A DNA stretch of 64,000 bases. It comes from Actinomycetota bacterium. Its GTDB lineage: Bacteria; Actinomycetota; Actinomycetes; Nanopelagicales; Nanopelagicaceae. The translations under genes were made by a program, and so were the position numbers. This document shows, one piece after another, positions 25,996 through 37,463 of this stretch. Below the pieces are notes generated by a model. It saw nothing but the letters and a program-made list of their open reading frames with translations, did no database searches and was not told the origin of the DNA. The stretch covers positions 1 through 64,000 of the forward strand of contig WLOP01000005.1 in assembly GCA_009699205.1 (NCBI GenBank). Reading direction: 5' to 3'. How positions within the stretch are numbered: position 1 is the first letter of the stretch; each line of letters opens with the position of its first letter.

Positions 25996-27318
25996 ATGAT
26001 CGGATCACACCGCAAGAAGCAGTTCATGCTCGCTTCTGCGGCGCTAGCAGTGAGCGGCCTCGCACTTTCGGCACTTCCTGCTCAAGCGCTTAATGTTCGC
26101 CAAGAAGTTGGCGTGACAGCCACCACAATCAAGCTCGGCATCACTGTTCCAGTAACTGGAATTGCTGCACCTGGTTACAACAAGGTAGCCCCAGCGATGA
26201 AGGCTTACTTTGATTACGTTAATGCCAATGGTGGCGTCTACGGCCGAAAGATCTCTCTCGTCGTTAAAGACGATGGGTATATCCCCACTCTTGCTGTCGC
26301 AAAGACAAAAGAACTCCTCTTGAAGGATAAAGTTTTTGCAGTTGTTGGTGCCCTAGGTACCGCAACTCATAAAGCAGTTTCACGTTCAGTCAACCTTGGA
26401 CGCCAGGGCATTCCTGATCTTTTCGTCAATACCGGATATAGCGGATTTGGCGTCAAGAAGGATTATCCAACAACATTTGCGCTGCTTCCTTCATACATCA
26501 TGGAAGCGAAGATTATGTCTTCCTATATTAAGGAAAACTTCTCTACTAAGAAGATAGGAATTATCGTTCAAGACGATGATTTCGGCGACGATGCGATTGC
26601 GGGATTTGGTCAAGCTGGGCTCACATTCGATTCAACAATTCCATACGCTTCAGGTTCACAGAGTGCGGCTAAAGCTGCTGAGTGGGTAACCAAGCTAAAG
26701 AAAGATGGCATCACCAACGGCGATGTCGTAATTCTCTTTGGCGTTACTACAGCCACTGCTGCCGCATTAGCTGTAGCGGGTGCCTATGGTTTCAAACCAC
26801 AATGGATTCTCGGATCTGTTGGTGGAGATGCAACCACGATTAAAGCCGCAACTGCAGTCCCTGCAGCAGTACTAAACGGCGCAATCGGAGCTTCTTTCTT
26901 GCCTGCACCTACTGATACCTCGGATGAGTACATTAAGTTCTTCCAGGGCATTAATACGACCTACAACCACGCTGTAACTTTTGACAACAACGTACTTGTT
27001 GGCATGAACTCAGCAATGATGATCGTTCAAGCACTTCGTGCAGCTGGACAAAATCCAACTCGCAAGGGGCTAATCACTGCTTTGGAAACTAAGGGATCAA
27101 CTTTCGCTAGCGCGGGACTTGCACCTCTTGGATATTCAGCAAAAAGCCATGTTGGCTACACCGGATACTGGTTTGGAAAGTACAACCTTGCCGGAGAACT
27201 TAAGCCAGTAGATAACGCATATGTCGTCTACACCACCGATTCCGGAACTGGTCAAGTTGTTAAGTCAACCTACAAGCGTCCAGCCCTACCAACGAACGGA
27301 TTACCAAGTAACTCATGA
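25996..27318 (+). CDS. LIV-type ABC transporter substrate-binding protein
   Basis: A 440-residue exported binding protein of the Leu/Ile/Val-BP (periplasmic binding fold type I) family. A Sec signal peptide spans about residues 1-32 (KKQFMLASAALAVSG, cleavage near AQA-LN). Mature motifs include IKLGITVPVTGIAAPG and FAVVGALGTATHKAV. No lipobox cysteine is present, which is odd in a Gram-positive, where such proteins are usually lipoproteins. Ligand unknown; amino acids, amides, urea or aromatic acids all occur in this family. Overlaps the next gene by four bases. Confidence 0.88.
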   Translation: MIGSHRKKQFMLASAALAVSGLALSALPAQALNVRQEVGVTATTIKLGITVPVTGIAAPGYNKVAPAMKAYFDYVNANGGVYGRKISLVVKDDGYIPTLAVAKTKELLLKDKVFAVVGALGTATHKAVSRSVNLGRQGIPDLFVNTGYSGFGVKKDYPTTFALLPSYIMEAKIMSSYIKENFSTKKIGIIVQDDDFGDDAIAGFGQAGLTFDSTIPYASGSQSAAKAAEWVTKLKKDGITNGDVVILFGVTTATAAALAVAGAYGFKPQWILGSVGGDATTIKAATAVPAAVLNGAIGASFLPAPTDTSDEYIKFFQGINTTYNHAVTFDNNVLVGMNSAMMIVQALRAAGQNPTRKGLITALETKGSTFASAGLAPLGYSAKSHVGYTGYWFGKYNLAGELKPVDNAYVVYTTDSGTGQVVKSTYKRPALPTNGLPSNS

Positions 27319-28967
27319 GCAAATTAACTAGCACTAAATCACGAGTCTTCTCGTTAATTGCAGCTGCATCGTTAGTTTCGATGACGCTTGTTTCTATTCC
27401 TTCAGCACATGCAGCTGACGCTGTCTGCGCAACTGTCCACTATGTTGAAACATGTAATGGTGCAACATCTGATGGTGCGAAGTACCAATCGATGGTTCCA
27501 GCAAACTTCAACGGAACTGTCTTTCTATATTCACACGGATATCGCTACCCAGTAGATATTCCTGCATCATTCCCAGCAGCAGCTGGTGGCGGCTATAAAG
27601 TTGCAAACTACATGTTTGCTCAAGTTGGCCCTAGCGCTGCCGTAGTTGGCTCTTTGCTCGCAAAGGGTTACGGAGTTGTTGGTTCAGGATTCTCTGTACA
27701 AGGCTGGAACGCGGATAAGGGCTTGGCAACTGATGCTGAACTCATTCCATTGTTCAAAGCCAAGTACACAAAAACAACGAAGGTTGTTGCTTGGGGAGAA
27801 TCCCTTGGTGGATTTATCACACAAGCTCTTGCTGAAAAATACCCAACACTCGTTGATGCAGTTGCACCAATGTGTATGGCAGCAGGATCTGTCGAAGCCG
27901 AACTCACAATGGCTGGCGATGCTCTCTGGGGCTTAAAGACATTCTTCGACCCAAGCATTGTTGGACATAGCTACAAGGCTGGCCTTGCAGGTTATGCCGA
28001 AGCTATGGGAGATATCGCAAAGATTCTGACAATCGCAAGCAAGATCCCAGCCGCAGTAGCAACTGATAAGTGGTTAGACACTTCAGGTGCTGCAGGTGTT
28101 GCACTTGCCGCAATCCCACCACGTTCAGCACTCTTGTTGGTTGGTCTTATGTCCGGTGTACCAACACAGAGCGCTCACTTCGATTCAACTACAGGTCCAG
28201 GACCAGTTGACTCCGCCGATTACTCGAAGTTCGCTCTTGCTGCTAGCCCAGCACTTGCAACTTTAGAGAACATCGCAGGAGCTGCAATCTTGGGCGTACT
28301 TGCAACATACGATGTTGAGTTGCAAGCAGGTGGAACAGTATTTGATAACTCAAAGACTGATTACGCATCCCGTATCACCAACGAAGCCGCATCATTTAAC
28401 TTAGCGCTCAGTGGAAACTCAGCGATAAAGGGAATGATGGGATTCTTGGCAACAGCTTCTGTGGCACCACGTTGGACTGCAGATGCTGCTTCAGTTGCAA
28501 AGATGCGTGCACTCGTATCCCACACTGGAACAATTAATGTTCCAACAATCGGCTTAGCTGCAACAGCAGATGCCACAACTCCTGCCGGTAACTTGCAGTG
28601 GTTGGCAGATCGCGCTGCTGAGCAATTAGCAGCGTCAAAAGTTGCTGCACAGGCTGAGTATGTAAAGACAGGAACATTCGTTTCTCCAAAGAGTAAATTC
28701 TTGGCGATCTGGAATGCCCCTGCTGCTAGTTACACGAAGTTCTCCGGCGCTACCCCAATAACATCTGGACCAGCAGCCAACGGAACAACTCACTGTAACT
28801 ACACCACTGCTCAATACATGGCCGTTGCAGTACTTGCTGCACAGGCTGCAACCACAGGAGCAATTCCAGTGGGAGGCGGCGTCAAGACCATCATCCGTAA
28901 GGCTGGTGGACTTGCCATCGATCCAAACTTCAGAGCACCACTACTGAAGTTCTATAACGAGCAATAA
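27315..28967 (+). CDS. Secreted alpha/beta hydrolase, substrate unknown
   Basis: A 550-residue protein with a signal peptide (VFSLIAAASLVSMTLV, cleavage near SAHA-AD, residue 33). It has an HG oxyanion-hole motif (YSHGYR, residues 72-77) and a nucleophile elbow GESLGG with Ser163. A candidate acid lies in TADATTP near residue 413 and a candidate His in GTTHCNY near residue 493; the late D-x-x-T-P pattern resembles TAP-like/S33 hydrolases. Start overlaps the binding-protein stop by four bases, so export and uptake are probably coupled. It may release the transporter's ligand from a larger molecule; that is inference. Confidence 0.72.
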   Translation: MSKLTSTKSRVFSLIAAASLVSMTLVSIPSAHAADAVCATVHYVETCNGATSDGAKYQSMVPANFNGTVFLYSHGYRYPVDIPASFPAAAGGGYKVANYMFAQVGPSAAVVGSLLAKGYGVVGSGFSVQGWNADKGLATDAELIPLFKAKYTKTTKVVAWGESLGGFITQALAEKYPTLVDAVAPMCMAAGSVEAELTMAGDALWGLKTFFDPSIVGHSYKAGLAGYAEAMGDIAKILTIASKIPAAVATDKWLDTSGAAGVALAAIPPRSALLLVGLMSGVPTQSAHFDSTTGPGPVDSADYSKFALAASPALATLENIAGAAILGVLATYDVELQAGGTVFDNSKTDYASRITNEAASFNLALSGNSAIKGMMGFLATASVAPRWTADAASVAKMRALVSHTGTINVPTIGLAATADATTPAGNLQWLADRAAEQLAASKVAAQAEYVKTGTFVSPKSKFLAIWNAPAASYTKFSGATPITSGPAANGTTHCNYTTAQYMAVAVLAAQAATTGAIPVGGGVKTIIRKAGGLAIDPNFRAPLLKFYNEQ

Positions 28968-28980
28968 AAGCAATTAAGTT

Positions 28981-29008
28981 AAAGGGGTCTGGGAAACCAG
29001 GCCCCTTT
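28981..29008 (+). terminator. Intrinsic terminator after the transporter/hydrolase cassette
   Basis: AAAGGGGTCTGG pairs with CCAGGCCCCTTT across a GAAA tetraloop: a 12-bp stem with one G-T pair, A-rich left foot and T-rich right foot, followed by ACTTAT. It lies 13 bases after the hydrolase stop and closes the cassette before tsaE. Confidence 0.85.
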
Positions 29009-29043
29009 ACTTATGCCCTGCCACCGATGCGAAAACTTTCGAC

Positions 29044-29049
29044 TAACCT
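29044..29049 (+). promoter_or_regulatory. -10 box for tsaE operon, leaderless configuration
   Basis: TAACCT ends seven bases before the ATG at 29057. No Shine-Dalgarno precedes that ATG. A clear -35 box was not found. It supports ATG 29057 over the upstream in-frame ATG at 29027, which would sit before the predicted start of transcription. Confidence 0.45.
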
Positions 29050-29056
29050 TGAATAT

Positions 29057-29497
29057 ATGGTGAAGATTCCAACCCCTGAGGAGATGTTCCAACTGGGGCA
29101 ATCAATTGGCGCCACACTTCACGCTGGCGATTTACTTTTACTCAATGGGGATCTTGGCGCAGGCAAGACTTTACTTACACAAGGAATTGCTTCAGCTTTG
29201 GGAATCACTGGAGTGACTTCACCCACCTTCGTTATTTCCAGAGTTCATCAAGGGCCGTTGCCCTTGATTCACGTCGATGCATACAGGCTACTTATCACCG
29301 AAAATCCCAATCTCTATCTTGATGATCTAGATCTTGATACCCAGCGCGAGAGCGCTGTGACTGTAGTTGAATGGGGCGGCAAAGAATCGGCTCGCCTATC
29401 AGAGGAGCGTTTGGAAATTCATATCGATCGTACAAACGACGAGCGCCTTGTCTCCTTCACAAAATTTGGTCCTCGCTGGGAGAGTTTTTCTCTATGA
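29057..29497 (+). CDS. tsaE: tRNA t6A biosynthesis ATPase TsaE
   Basis: A 146-residue P-loop protein. Walker A is GDLGAGKT near residue 35, followed by TQGIASALGI and VTSPTFVI; HVDAYRL and VVEWGGK are also diagnostic. TsaE supports the TsaB-TsaD complex making threonylcarbamoyl-adenosine 37 in ANN-decoding tRNAs. I chose ATG 29057 (MVKIPTPEEM) because it aligns with the family and fits a leaderless promoter. Overlaps tsaB by four bases. Confidence 0.93.
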   Translation: MVKIPTPEEMFQLGQSIGATLHAGDLLLLNGDLGAGKTLLTQGIASALGITGVTSPTFVISRVHQGPLPLIHVDAYRLLITENPNLYLDDLDLDTQRESAVTVVEWGGKESARLSEERLEIHIDRTNDERLVSFTKFGPRWESFSL

Positions 29498-30096
29498 CAA
29501 TTTCCTTAGCGATTGATACATCAACTTCGCGGACATCGGTTGCGATAGTTGATGACGGGGCGTTGCTTTGGCACGGATATCGCGATGGAGCAACCGCTCA
29601 TGGCGGCGCACTTTCAATATTGGTTTCACAAGCTTTAGCAGTGCAGTTAACGATTGACCGAGTCGTGGTTGGCATGGGCCCAGGACCTTTTACCGGGTTG
29701 CGTGTAGGAATAGCTTTTGCAATCACCTTTGGGCAAGCACGAGAAGTTCCCGTCTTCGGAGTTTGCTCACTCGATGCGATAGCGGCAACAGTGACCGAGC
29801 AGACTGATTTCATTATTGCCACCGATGCTCGGCGCAAAGAAATCTATTGGGCGCGCTATAGCAACGGTCTGCGAGTTGATGGACCTCACGTCGATGTTCC
29901 AAGTCTTCTCGATGATGAACGTCCGATTTATGGCGAGGGAGCAATCAAGTATGGACTTGCCAGCAGTGATGAAAATCAATTTCCTGATTTAGTCGCACTT
30001 GTTGAGATCAGCATGGATTCTGCGCGGAGAGTAAACGAAGCTATGTATCTTCGTCGCCCCGATGCACAACCAACAAGTGAGCGAAGCCCAGCATGA
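29494..30096 (+). CDS. tsaB: tRNA t6A biosynthesis protein TsaB
   Basis: A 200-residue ASKHA-fold protein that heterodimerises with TsaD. It starts MTISLAIDTSTSRTSVAIV and holds the motif GMGPGPFTGLRVGIAFA. The start at 29494 overlaps the tsaE stop. Longer in-frame readings reaching back to 29371 are not homologous. Overlaps rimI by four bases. Confidence 0.93.
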   Translation: MTISLAIDTSTSRTSVAIVDDGALLWHGYRDGATAHGGALSILVSQALAVQLTIDRVVVGMGPGPFTGLRVGIAFAITFGQAREVPVFGVCSLDAIAATVTEQTDFIIATDARRKEIYWARYSNGLRVDGPHVDVPSLLDDERPIYGEGAIKYGLASSDENQFPDLVALVEISMDSARRVNEAMYLRRPDAQPTSERSPA

Positions 30097-30548
30097 TCGA
30101 TTATCGCGATATGAACGCACTAGATGTACCTGTCGTGGCAAGTATGGAGCGTGCAATTTATCCAGATGCACCGTGGTCTGTTGGCCAATTCAAAGAGGAG
30201 ATGGCAGGGGTGCCGCGCAACCGTTATTACATTGTTGCCACCAACTCCAAATCCGAAATCGTTGGTTATGCCGGTGTTTTTGCTAGTGACGTAGGCGTTG
30301 CAGCCGATATACATACATTGACTGTCAGCCCCGATTACCGTAAACGAGGAATAGGCCGGGCAATGTTGAATCAGCTCATTGCTTGGGCGATTACGCGCCA
30401 ATCGACATCGATCTTCTTGGAGATGCGGGAAGACAATGCTGAAGCAAATCCCCTTTATCTTTCGGCAGGATTCGTGCCAATTTCACGCCGACCTGATTAT
30501 TACGGTACTGGCCTCCATGCAGTCGTAATGAAAAAGGACCTCGTATGA
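30093..30548 (+). CDS. rimI: Ribosomal protein S18-alanine N-acetyltransferase
   Basis: A 151-residue GNAT acetyltransferase. The acetyl-CoA loop is [15 protein letters not shown], and [20 protein letters not shown] is the conserved C-terminal motif of RimI. It acetylates the N-terminus of S18 in E. coli; the exact substrate here is inferred. It sits between tsaB and tsaD with four-base overlaps on both sides, a common arrangement. Confidence 0.9.
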   Translation: MIDYRDMNALDVPVVASMERAIYPDAPWSVGQFKEEMAGVPRNRYYIVATNSKSEIVGYAGVFASDVGVAADIHTLTVSPDYRKRGIGRAMLNQLIAWAITRQSTSIFLEMREDNAEANPLYLSAGFVPISRRPDYYGTGLHAVVMKKDLV

Positions 30549-31582
30549 AACACGAGCCCTTAGTCCTTGGCATTGAAACTTCTTGCGATGAAACCGCAAT
30601 TGGAATTGTCCGCGGCAGGACCTTGTTAGCCAACGTCATTGCATCTAGCGTGGAAGAACATGCAAGGTTTGGCGGCGTTGTTCCTGAGATTGCAAGTCGT
30701 GCGCACTTAGAAGCGATCTTGCCAACTCTGCTACAAGCACTCAGCGATGCGAATATTTCGATGAAGGATTTGGATGCCGTATCGGTAACTGCAGGTCCGG
30801 GATTAGTCGGCGCGCTTTTGGTCGGCGTCTCATCTGCGAGCGCACTTGCACTTGCGCTAGATAAACCGCTCTACGGAGTTAATCACCTGGCGGCACATGT
30901 CAGTGTTGATTTATTGACACATAACAAGGAACTCAAGCCAACAATCGCGCTCCTTGTGAGCGGAGGGCATTCATCGCTCCTGCAAGTAAACGACATCACA
31001 TCTTCCATCGTAAAACTCGGCGAAACGATGGATGATGCCGCCGGAGAAGCATTCGACAAAATTGCACGTGTCATGGGATTAGGTTTTCCGGGAGGACCCG
31101 CAATCGACCGACAAGCAGTTGATGGAAATCCTGCTGCAATTGATTTTCCACGTGGCCTCACGCAATCTAGCGATTGGTTGACACGTCCCTTTGATTTCTC
31201 ATTTTCAGGTTTGAAAACTGCCGTTGCTAGGTATCTTGAATCAACGCCTGATTATGCAAAGAGCGATGTTGCTGCTTCCTTTCAAGAGGCGATCGTTGAT
31301 GTCCTTTTGCTCAAAGCGGTGCGAGCTTGCAAAGAATCCGGCATCGACTCCCTTGTCATCGCCGGCGGGGTGGGTGCCAATTCGCGCCTTCGCGCCTTGG
31401 CTGCGCAGCGTTGCGCACGAGCGGAGATTGAGCTGGCAATCCCCAGCCCGGCGCTCTGCACAGATAATGGGGCGATGGTGGCCGCCCTTGGCTCACTTCT
31501 GCTCTCAGCGGGCGCAAGGCCTAGCCAAGTAGGCCTAGAAGCCGATTCCAGCCTTCCTGTAGAGGTTCTGAGCCTGTCCTAG
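30545..31582 (+). CDS. tsaD: tRNA threonylcarbamoyladenosine synthase subunit TsaD
   Basis: A 345-residue ASKHA-fold metal enzyme that transfers the threonylcarbamoyl group to A37. [14 protein letters not shown] opens it; the metal-binding HxxxH is [14 protein letters not shown] and [19 protein letters not shown] are further signatures. It completes the tsaE-tsaB-rimI-tsaD operon. About 150 bases of promoter region separate it from groES. Confidence 0.97.
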   Translation: MKHEPLVLGIETSCDETAIGIVRGRTLLANVIASSVEEHARFGGVVPEIASRAHLEAILPTLLQALSDANISMKDLDAVSVTAGPGLVGALLVGVSSASALALALDKPLYGVNHLAAHVSVDLLTHNKELKPTIALLVSGGHSSLLQVNDITSSIVKLGETMDDAAGEAFDKIARVMGLGFPGGPAIDRQAVDGNPAAIDFPRGLTQSSDWLTRPFDFSFSGLKTAVARYLESTPDYAKSDVAASFQEAIVDVLLLKAVRACKESGIDSLVIAGGVGANSRLRALAAQRCARAEIELAIPSPALCTDNGAMVAALGSLLLSAGARPSQVGLEADSSLPVEVLSLS

Positions 31583-31611
31583 CTACTCCTGAAGAGGCTG
31601 CCTGCTTCAAA

Positions 31612-31640
31612 TTGACGCTTGGAATACCCGCCCATAGGCT
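31612..31640 (+). promoter_or_regulatory. groESL promoter
   Basis: TTGACG (31612-31617), a 17-base spacer and TAGGCT (31635-31640) make a strong housekeeping promoter. Transcription should start near 31647, inside the CIRCE-like operator that follows. The leader of about 87 bases ends with AAGAAGGAG before groES. Confidence 0.8.
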
Positions 31641-31645
31641 TGGCG

Positions 31646-31672
31646 TTAGCACTCAAGGTGTGAGTCTGCTAA
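31646..31672 (+). promoter_or_regulatory. CIRCE operator (HrcA-binding), right arm degenerate
   Basis: The left arm TTAGCACTC at 31646-31654 matches the CIRCE consensus exactly. After the standard 9-base spacer, the right arm GTCTGCTAA (31664-31672) matches seven of nine positions of GAGTGCTAA. It overlaps the predicted start of transcription, as expected for heat-shock repression by HrcA. Confidence 0.78.
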
Positions 31673-31733
31673 TTCGCATCTCTTGAGGAGAAGTACCACC
31701 TAAGCGTTCAATCACTTAAGAAGGAGTCAAAAC

Positions 31734-32030
31734 ATGGCCGTAGCCATTAAGCCACTAGAAGATCGCATCGTTGTAAAAGCTAATGAAGCTGAAACCACAA
31801 CTGCATCAGGTCTTGTCATTCCTGATACTGCAAAAGAGAAGCCACAAGAGGGCACTGTTATTGCCGTAGGTCCAGGTCGCTTCGATAGTGGCGAGCGCGT
31901 TCCTATGGATGTCAAAGTTGGAGACGTTGTTCTTTATAGCAAGTACGGCGGAACTGAAGTTAAGTACAACAACGAGGAGTACTTGGTTCTATCTGCCCGC
32001 GACATCCTTGCTGTGATTGAGAAGAAGTAA
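31734..32030 (+). CDS. groES: Co-chaperonin GroES
   Basis: A 98-residue heptameric lid of the GroEL chamber. [36 protein letters not shown] is the family N-terminus, including the mobile loop that docks on GroEL, and [16 protein letters not shown] the C-terminal part. AAGAAGGAG provides a strong ribosome binding site. groEL starts directly after the stop. Confidence 0.98.
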   Translation: MAVAIKPLEDRIVVKANEAETTTASGLVIPDTAKEKPQEGTVIAVGPGRFDSGERVPMDVKVGDVVLYSKYGGTEVKYNNEEYLVLSARDILAVIEKK

Positions 32031-33665
<1,635 letters not shown>

Positions 33666-33676
33666 TTACATAAGTA

Positions 33677-33720
33677 AAACTAAAGCCCCGCCGATAAACT
33701 TCGGCGGGGCTTTAGTTTTT
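33677..33720 (+). terminator. Strong intrinsic terminator after groEL
   Basis: An uninterrupted 18-bp stem: left arm 33677-33694, loop TAAACT at 33695-33700, right arm 33701-33718. The GC core is CCCCGCCGA/TCGGCGGGG, with A-rich and T-rich feet so it can work in both directions. It separates groESL from the convergent whiB gene. Confidence 0.95.
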
Positions 33721-33873
33721 AGAATTGGTAGAGCGCCTGAGATTCAATAACAATTACATCTTCTGGGTCCGCTACAGCTCCATGCAGCATTTGATACGCA
33801 TTGCGGCGCCTTAGATTATTGATGAAGGTAAGTTTCCTGTGTTACCAAACTTGATTCCGTAGTTGCTGGTTTG
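33719..33873 (-). other. Gap between groEL and whiB with a coding-like remnant
   Basis: No complete gene is recognised. On the minus strand an open frame ends in TAA at 33719-33721 and reads MLHGAVADPEDVIVIES, 23 residues from an ATG at 33790. It extends upstream without a start (INNLRRRNAYQ) until a stop near 33836. The composition looks protein-like but no ribosome binding site precedes it. It could be the decayed end of a lost gene or chance. Confidence 0.25.
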
Positions 33874-34176
33874 TTAAGAGGCGTGTGAAATCGATGCGAC
33901 TGTCTTGCGATCCAAAATTGCAAGCCGTTCATCCTCGGTAAGACCGCCCCAGATTCCATAAGGCTCTTGCACGGAGAGAGCATGCTCGCGGCATTCTTGA
34001 ATGACAGGACAAGCTGCACACACTGCCTTCGCTGCATTTTCTCTGTTGCGCCGGCGAGGTCCACGCTCTCCATCGGGGTGAAAGAACATCTCCGTAGGTA
34101 ACTCTTGGCACGCGCCGGAGTATTGCCATTCCCAGAGATCGGCAATGGGCTTAGGTAGTCGGGATATTTCAGCCAT
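33874..34176 (-). CDS. WhiB-family iron-sulfur regulator, WhiB3/WhiD-like
   Basis: A 100-residue Wbl protein. Four cysteines for a [4Fe-4S] cluster are at C23, C53, C56 and C62 (pattern C...CxxC...C), followed by the sigma-factor-contacting turn GIWGGL. FFHPDGERG and HALSVQEPYGIWGGLTEDER match the WhiB3/WhiD subgroup best. Such proteins bind the primary sigma factor and respond to redox or nitric oxide. ATG 34176 is chosen because a -10 box ends six bases upstream; longer in-frame starts are less likely. Divergent from the MerR/B12 gene. Confidence 0.92.
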   Translation of the reverse strand: MAEISRLPKPIADLWEWQYSGACQELPTEMFFHPDGERGPRRRNRENAAKAVCAACPVIQECREHALSVQEPYGIWGGLTEDERLAILDRKTVASISHAS

Positions 34177-34182
34177 GGGGCA

Positions 34183-34211
34183 ACCATACAATCGCGCCAT
34201 AAGTTGTTCAA
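34183..34211 (-). promoter_or_regulatory. Leaderless promoter of whiB
   Basis: On the minus strand TTGAAC (34211-34206), a 17-base spacer and TATGGT (34188-34183) are followed by six bases (34182-34177) and ATG. This is a near-ideal promoter placing the transcription start on the start codon. No Shine-Dalgarno is present. Confidence 0.75.
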
Positions 34212-34286
34212 GTTCGACAGGCGCAATCCCATTTTGGGGGGTCATTTGGGGTGGTGTGAATTGCGTGAGAGCGCGAGGATAGGGTC

Positions 34287-35177
34287 GTGAATCAGTCCCT
34301 GAGCGTGGCAGCCCTTGCCCGCAGGCTAGGGATTGCCGCGGCCACTCTCCGAACGTGGGATCGTCGATATGGCTTGGGGCCGAGTGAACATCAGGCTGGA
34401 TGCCATAGACGTTATTCCCAGAGCGATGTAGCAAAGCTGACTTATATGCGTCGCTTAGTTGTCTCAGGTGTTGCTCCAGCAGATGCAGCGGTCAGAGCAA
34501 AAGAGCACGACGGTAGTGAAGCACCGGTCGATAAATTCCTGAAGAATAAATCCAGCGCTCAAGGGCGTGAAGAATTAGTCGCTTCTCTTTTTCGTGCAGC
34601 CCAAGGACTCGATAGCGTATTTTTGGAGAGCGCCTTAATAAAAGAGATTAAGAAATACGGTGCAATTTCTACATGGCATGAGGTTGTCGTCCCACTTCTT
34701 GTCCGCATAGGTGAAACATGGGAGCGGACTGAAGAAGGTGTTGAAGTAGAGCACGTGCTCTCTGAGATTCTCAAGCGAGTCTTTCATTCTGTAGAACCGA
34801 AAAAAGCTGAAAATTCACGGCCGGTCTTATTAGCGGCAATTGCCGAAGAGCAACACTCGTTGGCTCTCTACGCACTAAAAGCTGCCCTTGTCGAACGGGG
34901 GATTAGCGTTCAATTCTTAGGAGCTCGTACTCCACTGGAGGCAGTTGTCGGAATCGTTAAACGAATTGCGCCTCCAGCGGTATTCCTTTGGGCATGCATG
35001 CCAGAAAATGCAGATCCTCGATTTATTAACAATCTCCCCAAAGTTCGCCCAGCACCGCGAATCATTATTGGCGGCCCTGGGTGGAACCTCACTGAGTGCG
35101 AAGGGGCCATTTTCGCGCCTGATATAGCAAGCGCATGCGAGGAAATTACGCAGGCAGTCGGAGTCCAATACGCCCGA

Positions 35178-35180
<3 letters not shown>
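34287..35180 (+). CDS. MerR-family regulator with B12-binding photoreceptor domain, CarH-like
   Basis: A 297-residue protein. Residues about 5-75 are a MerR winged helix (LSVAALARRLGI, LRTWDRRYGLGPS). Residues about 95-170 form a helical bundle containing W145 and E155-H156, the W-x9-EH motif of CarH/LitR-type sensors. A Rossmann-like B12 domain follows, with E188-x-H190 as the expected lower cobalt ligand and IIIGGPGW near residue 260. CarH binds DNA with adenosylcobalamin in the dark and lets go in light. Spacing H156 to H190 (34) nearly equals that in Thermus CarH (H142 to H177). GTG start; GAGGAT ends six bases upstream. Confidence 0.83.

Positions 35181-37455
<2,275 letters not shown>

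Positions 37456-37463
<8 letters not shown>

Noticed and set aside
33725-33741. TGGTAGAGCGCCTGA resembles a tRNA D-arm
   Set aside because: No acceptor stem, anticodon stem or TTCGA T-arm follows at the right distance; it is explained as minus-strand coding-like sequence or chance.
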